Source: Sipunculus nudus
Lineage: Eukaryota; Annelida; Sipuncula; Golfingiida; Sipunculidae
Length of the DNA: 64,000 nt
Reading direction: 5' to 3'
Assembly (NCBI GenBank): GCA_026874595.1
Contig: CM049314.1
Location: 15,990,729 to 16,054,728, forward strand
Made by a program: the position numbers and the translations under genes
Notes under the pieces: model-generated
Database searches by the model: none
Seen by the model: the letters and a program-made list of their open reading frames with translations, nothing else
What the model was told of the DNA's origin: nothing
Shown here: positions 1-8,129 of the stretch, piece by piece
Numbering within the stretch: position 1 is the first letter of the stretch
Layout: each line of letters opens with the position of its first letter

Positions 1-1058
1 TATCCATAATAGCAAGTGATACAGGACTGTTGAATAATTGTTGGGAGTTCATGTTTATTGTTATGGCAGGCCTGATTGTTTTTGCTGTGTTGATATGACA
101 CCGGTATTAGGATGTCAGGTGATACAGGACTGTTGACTTTCTGTTGGGTGTACATGTGTATTTTTATGGCAGGCCTGATTGTTTTTGCTGAGTTGATGAC
201 TACGGAATCCATGTCAGATGATACAGGACTGTTGGCTTATTGTTGGGAGTACATGTTTATTGTTTTGGCAGGCCTAATTGTTATTGCTCACTTGAAAACT
301 TCGGTATTCATAATGTCAAGTGATACAGGACTGTTGATTTATTGTTAGGTGTAGATGTTTATTGTTATGGCAGGCCTATTGTTATTGCTGACTTGATGAC
401 TACGGGATCCAGAATGTCAGGTGATACAGGACTGTTGGCTTAATGTTGGGAGAACATGTTTATATTGTTATGGCAGGCCAAATTGTTAATGCTGACTTGA
501 TGACTACGGGATCCAGAATGTCAGATGATACAGGACTGTTGATTTATTGGTGGGAGTACATATTTATTGTTATGGCAGGCCTAATTGTTATTGCTGACTT
601 GACGACTACGGTATCCATAATGTCAGATGATACAGGATTGTGACTTATTGTTGGGAGTACATGTTTATTGTTATTGAAGGCCTTATTGATATTTCTGACT
701 TGATGACTACGGTATCCATAATGTCAAGTGATACAGGACTGTTGATTTATTGTTGGGAGTACATGTTTATTGTTATTGCAGGCCTGATTGTTATCGTGAC
801 TTGATGACTACGGAATCCATAATGTCAGGCGATAACGGACTGTTGACTTATTGTTGGGAGTACATGTTTATTGTTACTGCAGTCCTGATGGTTTTTGCTG
901 TGTTGATATGACACCGGTATTAGGATGTCAGGTGATACAGGACTGTTGACTTACTGTTTGGTGTACATGTGTATTTTTATGGCAGGCCTGATTGTTTTTG
1001 CTGTGTTGATTGTTATTGCTGACTAAATGAGTACGTTATCAAGAAGTCCGGTGACTGT
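1..1058 (+). repeat. Right-hand end of a 102-bp satellite array (truncated by window start)
   Basis: About ten degenerate 102-bp monomers of the same family as the main array. Each carries the landmarks AGGCCT, TTGCTGACTTGATGAC and ATACAGGACTGTTG. The units are more diverged than those of the main array, as expected at an array edge. Two units share the unusual segment 'gttgatatgacaccggtatt' (near 88 and 902), which also occurs at 52025 and, with one base changed, at 52427 in the right-hand end of the main array. The 52.0 kb copy lacks roughly 400 bp (about four monomers) found here. The array continues to the left of the window. Confidence 0.93.
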
Positions 1059-1667
1059 ATTGTAGAAATTTTTTTTTCCTAAGGAAGGCTTGTTGAATTT
1101 TTACCATACGTCGGTATGTCTGTTTAATAATGTGGCAAGATCGGAGTAATGTACTAAAGATAGAACAGAGACTGTTGTTATGGCAGAGGTAACATGTCGG
1201 ATAGTTATTTATCAGTTAACTTGTTGAATTAATATTGAATGAAGTCAAATAATTGACATATTACCCACATAAATGTTTAACGTGTAAACACAGTACGTTC
1301 AGCAGTTCCATGCCAGACCCGGGTCCTCCCTTTTATTGTCAACCAGAGCGTCCTCTACCGGACGACTAAGGTCATCTTAAAATTGCCTAATTGCTAGCAA
1401 TTTGCCGAATTGCCAGACAAGGGACATCTCTTAAATTGTGTGACCCTCTTGACCGACTTGCAAAGTTGCCTCCATAGTTGCTATATTGTTAGCAATTTGC
1501 GTATTCGGAGGCAAAATTGCCGATAAACTAAGGGATTGATTGAAGTTTGCATGAGGTGCTGACAAATTGCGAAACTGCTGGGAAAAATGACAGGCACTGT
1601 TCAACATTGTGACAGAGTCGTAAATATTTAAAATAGAATGCTATATTATTACCATATATTATGAAGG

Positions 1668-1707
1668 CATATATATATTTATATGTTATATATATATATT
1701 AATTAAT

Positions 1708-1738
<31 letters not shown>
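1668..1738. repeat. (AT)n/(AC)n compound microsatellite
   Basis: Alternating TA runs around a short CACACACACAC stretch. The second copy, near 53207-53293, is longer in AT and shorter in AC, so the locus has changed length since the duplication. Confidence 0.9.
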
Positions 1739-1756
1739 CATTCATAAAAGGTTTAG

Positions 1757-2348
1757 GTAATTGTAATGTGTAATTGTAATTACTTGTAATTATTTCTTCT
1801 GTAATAAAATGTAATTGCTATTTAAAAATAATACTTACTTGTTATTGTAATGATTACAAACCAAAAAGTATAATGTAATGTCAATACTTTCCAATTACTT
1901 TATTGATTTTTGTTCAAGAATCCTGGCCTTTATTATTTGGAAACAACATTTAGTAAATATCTTAAACAGTTGCCTCAAGCTGAGCACAAAGTCATATACT
2001 TAATAAGAACTCTTTTTTTTATTCTTTCATCTATGTAAGCAATGACCTTTTTTGTTTGAAAAGTAAATTTAAAATATTTTAGGTATTGGGTATTTGGTTC
2101 ACTTCATTAAAATATATAATTAAATTATTGTAAGTATGTCACCATTTTTATTTTGTAGTTTATCTATGTTTTTTTTAATTATCTTTTAAGTTACATTTTG
2201 GCAATTCAACCTTTCCTAAACATATTTTATTTTTTTATATGTAGAAAGTAAATAAAAAGCAGTTTTAAAGGTTAATATAATTTAATAATTATTTTGAGAA
2301 AATAAAGTAATTTGTAATTGTAATGATTATTTGTTTTGTAATTGACAT
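1757..2348. repeat. TAATTGTAAT-rich AT segment (possible non-autonomous DNA transposon)
   Basis: Motifs of the form TAATTGTAAT/ATTACAATTA crowd both ends of this roughly 590 bp segment (1757-1860 and 2310-2345) with plain AT-rich sequence between. Such termini resemble those of some hAT-type non-autonomous elements, but I found no clean terminal inverted repeat or 8-bp target duplication. The segment is repeated at about 53302-53935 as part of the duplicated flank. It may be only low-complexity DNA. Confidence 0.3.
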
Positions 2349-2496
2349 AAATTGTGCCTACATACATCATAAACATATAAAGATACTCATATATACATAC
2401 AGTCATAGGCTAGCTGTAGAAAAGATCGAACAGTGAAGTTATTTACTGTCCGCTCTCAGAAAACAACTGTTTCTTCTGTCACTGCCAGGTATCGGC

Positions 2497-2528
2497 AATT
2501 GCTTGATTTTTAGATAAATAAGCTAATT
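2497..2528. repeat. Terminal imperfect palindrome of flank copy 1
   Basis: AATTGCTT at 2497-2504 pairs with AAGCTAATT at 2520-2528, allowing one unpaired base. The same palindrome ends the other flank copy at 54079-54110, and the two copies diverge immediately beyond it. The last bases read CTAA followed by T in both copies, which matches the CTRR|T 3' end of Helitrons. The hairpin position is not the textbook one, so this is suggestive only. Confidence 0.6.
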
Positions 2529-2577
2529 TATTGTATTGTAATGATCACCATGACAATTTGATGGATGTATCATTCTT

Positions 2578-4400
2578 TTGCTTATAAATGAATTACAGTT
2601 ACAAGATCAATGTAGCAAGATGTCTGATCTACAAAGAATATGGGAATCAGAAACTGGCAGTTCCCTCGTAGCCCTTGAAAGCTTAGTCATGCGTGTAGAA
2701 AACCTACTAAGCAAAACACAATATGCACGCCAATATGACCTTTTAAAGCACCAACATAGATATCACTGCCCACTCCTTACCAGTTACACCAAGTAGAAGA
2801 CACCTTGACGCCGCCAGTTTGCAAAGATTCTCTGACAGAGCCAAAACATGGTGTAATATCTCACCATGAACCGGTTGGTGAACCAGTGCTGGTTGTTGAA
2901 ACGTTTAAGTTTTCTGATTGCCTTCCAAAATTATTACCTCCTAATTGTAAGGATACAAGGCGGTTTTATGCTGATGCATTTGTGCCACATTTAAACAGTT
3001 GGATGTATATGTAACAGAAGGGCTGCAGAAGCTGGAATGTGCACACCCTAAGTGTGTACTTACTGCACTTATTTAAGATGGTGAGGACGAGATGGGTGAT
3101 TGTTCTGTGTATAAAGAAAAGGGAGACAGGAAAATGCCAGATAAGGGACTCAAATACCCCTTATGTGTTTTAGAATTCAACTAACTCAAGGTGAAAATAA
3201 ACAGGTGGTATATCAGTGTGAAAACCTCAAATTAGTGCGGTCAATTAGGCCCCTTTTAGAAACAATTGCAGATGAAAATTGTAACATTTCTACAACCATC
3301 TGCATTGTTGCAAGTGAATTTGGAAAAGGTCTATTTTCAGCGTAAACTGTTGTCCGTCAAAATATAAGACGAAAGTACAAGTAAATTTGAAAGGAATTTT
3401 TTTTTCATCAAAGAGATGAGAAATTTGATAGAGGCCTTGGGGGCTACAGGGGACCGGGTCATCATACATTTGCACATTATGTTATGCTACGGAAGCGTCT
3501 GCCGAAGCAAATGTTGGGAGTTTTGGTATAGAACGGACTTGAGACGAAACAGGCCATCTGGTGAAATACATACGAGGGAACCTAGACAATTTAGGTCAAC
3601 TGGCACTCGCAAATGTTGCGAGAGGGGTAAAAACGTTGCCTTTATAAATGTCACAGCCTAAAGGTCGCATGCTAGATGCGCCTCATCCGGATATGAACAT
3701 GACTCGTTTTTTTTTTAAAGCAGCTCGCTCGATTAATTGCTCCATAGTTATCAAAACTCAGTTAGAAAACGCAGAAGCAAAGTTTGATGAGCATATTAAA
3801 AACAATGTTGGAATAAAGCAATGCTAATGATGCCTGGGAACTATGCCAGAATGTTCTTTAGTGCACATAATACCAGTGTAATATCTCTGTTGTTTCAAGA
3901 CGAAAATGACAAGAAAAACTTTGAGACTGTTCTAAAAAAGTTTAGCCGAATGAGGTCATTTAACAGAGCAAATAGACCAAGTCAGTCAGATATTCAGGGA
4001 TATAAAGTAAAAACTGTTGAATTTGCTGTAAAAGCTATATGAAGGATTGCTTTCAATTCGCTAGATGGCCCAACGATATGTATAAAATAGTGGAACATGT
4101 ACAGGACCTCCATCAGGATGAAAACTCGTTATAAACAATAGGTGCTATGAGTAGAGAGGGCTTGTAAGCTTGGGATAAGCTCTTCAGACACATCAGAAAA
4201 AAATTAGTGAGCAAGAGATGGCTAATGATAGATCGGTTGATGTTTCTAGGTTGCACTGGTTATATAGCTCCCCAACACTTCAAAGAATTTCATTTGTTGC
4301 ACATAAGAAGTATTATTGTGGTAATTGTGGAAATTAAGGTCACAACAAGCTTACATGCCCAGTTGATGAGGGGCAATTTGATGAGCCCTCTTGTCTGTTT
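2578..4400 (+). pseudogene. RAG1-like recombinase/transposase (RAG1L), degenerate
   Basis: Remnant of the catalytic core of a RAG1-like DNA recombinase, the DDE nuclease that cuts at terminal repeats in RAG transposons and at RSSs in vertebrates. Reading across several frames, landmarks occur in RAG1 order: an acidic Asp in 'DGEDEMGDCSVYKE' (Asp codon 3077-3079, equivalent to D600); 'ADEN' at 3268-3279; 'DAPHPD' with Asp at 3690-3692 (D708 region); 'MPGNYAR' at 3830-3850; 'IGAMSREG' then 'KLFRHIRK' at 4177-4200; 'HWLYSS' at 4254-4271; and a C-terminal zinc knuckle at 4317-4358. The codon aligned with catalytic E962 is TAA (4165-4167). Frame changes occur near 2770, 3000, 3170, 3300-3420, 3500, 3800, 4040 and in the A-run 4197-4203. 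The N-terminal RING part is absent and the 5' side abuts the duplicated flank. This is a dead copy. The family call is firm because many independent motifs are collinear. Confidence 0.87.
4317..4358 (+). other. CCHC zinc knuckle (CTT*-type motif) of RAG1L
   Basis: The frame reads YYCGNCGN-stop-GHNKLTC, that is CX2CX3GHX4C with an in-frame TAA at 4335-4337. This spacing is the C-terminal-tail motif described for RAG1L proteins of RAG transposons and is missing from vertebrate RAG1. It therefore points to a transposon copy, not a domesticated gene. Confidence 0.8.
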
Positions 4401-4707
4401 GTCCGTTAGCTGTAACCGTTTGACCTTAAAAAAATTTCCAACTGTTTCCAACAAAAACTGTTTCAAATACACATTAGATCCCATCAAGTACATATAATTT
4501 CAAACCTGAAATAGAGCTATTTTTATTGTATATATATTAACAAAATTCACATTCATTTTCATGTGAAAGCTAAATTTTTTAAAATTTTGTTCACAAATGT
4601 TAAGCTTTCCTATAAAAATAAATAATCAAACAGGTTTAAAATCAAATGTAGATTATGGGGTATAATATGCATTTGAAACAGCTATTTTATTTATTTTAAA
4701 TTTTAGG

Positions 4708-4980
4708 GGTTTTCCAAGCAATACAACCTTAAGATTAACTTTAAATGATGAGATTCCTTTCGAAGATGTTAAACTAGAATGACATGCTGGTCACCTTAGC
4801 GTCATGAACCATGGTTTACCATGTCATTTACGAAAACAACATTGAGTTTTGTCCTTCCTTGAAAATGTAGAAATTCTATCGAAAGAAGCCTACTTAACGG
4901 TTTGCACTTTTCCAGAACTCAGGTTAACAAAAATCAAAGTCCCCATTGTTCTGTTTTATGTATTAAAATGGATAAATATA
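4708..4980 (+). pseudogene. Unidentified coding-like segment between RAG1L and RAG2L
   Basis: A single frame stays open for about 90 codons except for two TGA codons (4780-4782 and 4843-4845), inside otherwise AT-rich DNA where random frames close quickly. It contains readable stretches such as 'LTLNDEIPFEDVKLE' and 'VLSFLENVEILSKEAYLTV'. A possible splice acceptor (TTTTAG) precedes it at 4701-4706. I do not recognise the protein. It could be a host exon, an extra transposon gene or chance. It lies on the + strand downstream of the RAG1L end. Confidence 0.35.
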
Positions 4981-5399
4981 TGAATTCATTATAAATGACT
5001 AGGAACACCATTTGATTACATTTCACTTTGAATCATTTCACCTGTATACTGGGCAGGATGCAGTCTCATATTGGTTATACCCAAGTACTGCTTAGACTGA
5101 ATCTACACACACACAACTGGAAAAGAAAAAAAATTATAACTTAACATTCCATGGCCATTCTCATTCCTGATAGAAATGGTTTTATTTTTATAACAGTGTG
5201 GTACTCCGCCATGATTAGATGTGTCAGTCATACAATGACATATGGAATAATGCAATTATACATTATGTATTTGAATGAAACACGTCTGTCATTAAGAGTC
5301 TTTTTTATATCAGTGTATTCAGATATTGCTTCATGCATCAAGTTTTCTAGTGTTAAGGCATTGATACTTTTTACGTTTTGTTGTCCATGTTTTATTTCT

Positions 5400-5549
5400 G
5401 CATTTTGGATATTTATACTTCCCTTTGGGAGGATTTTCAAGAGCAATGTGTACACAAAACTGGTGTATCCACACCTCACAAAGGTAACACTGAATCCACT
5501 CTACTTTAGGAAAAGCAGACTGGTGAATGATGCAGGGATGATATCCACA
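5400..5549 (-). other. PHD-finger remnant of RAG2L
   Basis: The minus-strand frame gives 'CGYHPC', then 'EWIQCYLCEVWIHQFC' (5501-5454), then 'GKYKYPKC' ending with Cys at 5400-5402. The WxQCxxCxxWxHxxC core followed about 15 residues later by a Cys is the C4HC3 layout of PHD fingers. One late zinc ligand appears lost, with Tyr where the first Cys of the last pair is expected. The frame stays open through the finger. Confidence 0.72.
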
Positions 5550-5754
5550 TTGGTCAGCTTCAAAGACAGAGGTGCTCAGGACATTCAGTGCTTTTTGTAC
5601 CCACTATCAACAAAAATCTAAGAAGCCCAAGGTACACAAGTGTGCAGCCTGCAGATTAAAACGTATTTACATTACCTTTTTCTTACAAGCAGCAGTTTCT
5701 GTATTGATATGTAAGGGGTGCTTATATGAGGGTAGCTTTTTTCAAACAACTGAA

Positions 5755-5756
<2 letters not shown>

Positions 5757-5797
<41 letters not shown>

Positions 5798-5800
5798 CAT
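5757..5800. repeat. (AT)n microsatellite
   Basis: A run of alternating AT lies inside the RAG2L remnant, between the last kelch blade and the PHD finger. It probably expanded after the gene died. Confidence 0.9.
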
Positions 5801-6640
5801 ACAACTGATTGTCAAGGTAATGTGAAGAGTGACCTAATATTGGTAATGGATCAGTATATTTAGTCACAACTCTTGTCGTAATCATGTTGCCTTGTACATG
5901 AAATATTGTCAAATGATTTACTTGAAGTCTTTCACCTGCTGTTCCCAAATATCGCAGTCCACCACTGACCATTATTTCATCATTTGGCAAAGCAAGAGCA
6001 ATGTGAAAAGACGGTGCGGCCTCCGGCCGTGCAGGAATTGTGGCCCATTAAATGAGATTTTCTGCTATATTAAAAATGTATACATGTTTCTCACTGCACG
6101 GGGCTTTAAAAATATAATGTGCATAATCAACTGTATTAGGCCTTTCTTCCAACTATTGCCCACAATAAGAATATCAGGAATCAGATGGAGACAGTCTAGT
6201 CAGGGAGTCTTCATATCTTGCTTTGGGTACTTCCCCTTCCTGGCGGGGAGTAATAAATTTGAAATACTTAAGCATTGTTGCATGTACAATAAGTCTCGCT
6301 TTCAAGATTCACCAAAGAAGCTCCATGAAGGGAAGGCACTGTAGCCCCAGTTGGTGGATTTAATTACTATATCATCTATGGATGTCACATGAATTTTCCG
6401 AATGTAGAACTACTGTCCCTTGTAATTTCTGTATCATATCTGCATCCTGATGTTTTATAAATATAACTGTCATCATATTTTAAGTGGCATGATAAGTGCC
6501 TCTCAGGTGGGTATGCATTATTATTGGATAATTCTAGGGTGTGTCTTTTTCTAGTAATTTTGGTACGCTTCTCGCTGTATTGAGGGAAACTGTACACCTC
6601 CCACTCTAGCTGGCCCATTTTGTGGCATTCTTATTGAATT

Positions 6641-8050
6641 CAAAAATAGTATTAATAAGCATATAATATCTTTAGCTCACATGTGACCTGTACCCTTGGC
6701 AATTTGCATTTCATATGATCTGCTATGACATGTGAAACAGTTTATCCAGCTTGCATACAGGAATCATGCACAAGGAAATAAAAAAAGCATCTATCAAGCT
6801 CTAAAATATATGTTAACATGCAACAGTTAAGTGAGAATTAATCAAGCCATATTTTCAATTTTCTCATAAACCTATTTGTAATATATGAAAATAGCAGTCA
6901 TAGCAAGTTGTTGACTGGTCAAAATTGCAAATTTATGCCTGATAATGATGGCAGGCATGTCACATTTTAAAACTTAAATATTGTAGGAAAGTTATGCCAG
7001 GTGTCAAATATAAATTTTTCTGCAGGTTTTGCCACTGAAAAATTAGTTAAATTTAAAGGCGTTTCCTATATGAAATAGAAAAACGTGCTTTTACAGTATT
7101 ATCATATAGGAAGTATTTACAGGTCTAGTGACCTTTTGATCCTTGGGGCTCTTTTCTCAACATTTACAATACAAGCCCTTATAAAAACTGGTATATTATG
7201 TATATTATCATAAGGAAAATTTACAGATTTCACTTCAAAATACAAACAACAACATTCATTTTCAAGACATTCCGTTAAATAATTTAATATTATTATAGAC
7301 TAATAATTAACAATTATAGGTTACCATCATCAACCCAACAAGCCTCCCCATTTTACTATTTGCAAGGATAATTTTTAATTATATAATATAGTACCCAAAA
7401 TATAGTACACTTGAATATAGTATGATCTTTACTGGCCCCACCCCTTTCCCTTAAAAACTACAACTCATACAAGTGCTTAGCTTTTGACATAATATTAATA
7501 AATTTTTGCATTTTTATGAAACTGAAAATAAGTTATGCTACACAACAATTCAGTTACAGTTGTGTTACCTTTCATTCTTTACCTGGTCTGGCCCAGTAAA
7601 CTAGAAGAATCCAGTGGATCGCCATTGTCCTTAAGATCTGAAATAACGTCGCGCCTGTACTGCAGGCATACTGTAACTCATGACGTGTGTCATGACAAGT
7701 CATATGCCCGATTTGCAAGGAATAAATTATTTATGCTTATGTCTTTTTATCAAGAAAATCTTTTATGTGATTCAGTCTGCAAGACTTATTGTTAAACCGG
7801 TGTATGACAAATCGATTCACAAGTAACAACGCATTGAAAAAAATGATATTTTGGTATGATCATCAACTCCGCCGTGCATTAAGCCTGATATTTTTTTTTT
7901 GTTGCCGGTTGAAACGAAAGTGAGCTATTTACTTAGAACAAGGTGCGCATGCGTTATGACTGGGACAATCCTTAGTAGGTTAGTTCGTTTGACTACGCTA
8001 AAACTTCTATGCTAATATATGCTAGAATATGACTATTATGAATAAATATT
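6641..8050. other. Intergenic, no gene recognised
   Basis: AT-rich unique sequence without a convincing coding frame on either strand. The longest open stretch, about 86 codons at 7535-7795 on the + strand, has no recognisable motif. If the RAG element is whole, its right terminal repeat should lie here, but I did not find a convincing CAC-starting heptamer repeat paired with one upstream of RAG1L. Confidence 0.6.
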
Positions 8051-8091
8051 TAGATTGACATGTTAAGTATAACGTAACATGTTTCAATCTA
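8051..8091. repeat. Inverted repeat just before the satellite array
   Basis: TAGATTGACATGTTA (8051-8065) and TAACATGTTTCAATCTA (8075-8091) are inverted copies with a two-base insertion, around a 9-base spacer. The hairpin lies about 40 bp before the first recognisable monomer. It may mark the left end of the satellite-bearing unit. Confidence 0.7.
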
Positions 8092-8129
8092 AAATATCAT
8101 GTAACATGTGTAATACATTGTCATGAAGG

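Larger units (their letters stand above)
1059..2528. repeat. 1.5 kb array-flanking sequence, copy 1
   Basis: Non-satellite sequence that directly follows the array end and recurs almost unchanged at 52591-54110, differing by scattered substitutions and microsatellite length. From left to right it holds a TTGC/GCAA-rich patch (1370-1575), an (AT)n/(AC)n microsatellite (1668-1738), an AT-rich part with many TAATTGTAAT motifs (1757-2348) and a terminal imperfect palindrome (2497-2528). Similarity to the second copy stops abruptly just after the palindrome, which suggests a real element or duplication boundary. No coding potential was seen. Confidence 0.9.
5200..6640 (-). pseudogene. RAG2-like protein (RAG2L; kelch propeller plus PHD finger), degenerate
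   Basis: Read on the minus strand, kelch-type pieces appear in RAG2 order: 'YPPERHLSCHLKYDDSYIY' (about 6515-6457), 'GEVPKARYEDSLTRL' (about 6239-6195), 'VYIFNIAENLI' then 'ARPEAAPSFHIALALP' (about 6075-5985), 'NDEIMVSGGLRYLG' (5985-5940) and a last blade ending 'HSSHYLDNQLYV' near 5795. They match the RAG2 pattern of a 'GDVPEPRY'-type motif, a hydrophobic strand ending in GG and the final blade. A PHD-finger remnant follows at 5549-5400. Stops and frameshifts break the frame, and an AT microsatellite (5757-5800) interrupts it. RAG2 is the partner that steers RAG1 and reads histone marks through PHD. Its tail-to-tail placement with RAG1L supports the call. The weakest part is the 5' end near 6640. 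Confidence 0.77.

Noticed and set aside
1280-1300. CACAGTA as a RAG-type terminal heptamer
   Set aside because: It lacks the canonical CACAGTG end, has no partner on the far side of RAG2L and lies in the duplicated flank present without RAG genes at 52.8 kb.
5151-5621. 156-codon + strand open frame
   Set aside because: It lies opposite the RAG2L PHD region on the minus strand, which explains its openness. Its own product has no recognisable features.
5892-6344. 150-codon + strand open frame
   Set aside because: It is antisense to the RAG2L kelch segment, whose minus-strand translation gives collinear RAG2-like motifs.
7535-7795. 86-codon + strand open frame as a host or RAG-linked gene
   Set aside because: It has no domain or signal feature, and no splice or promoter context supports it.
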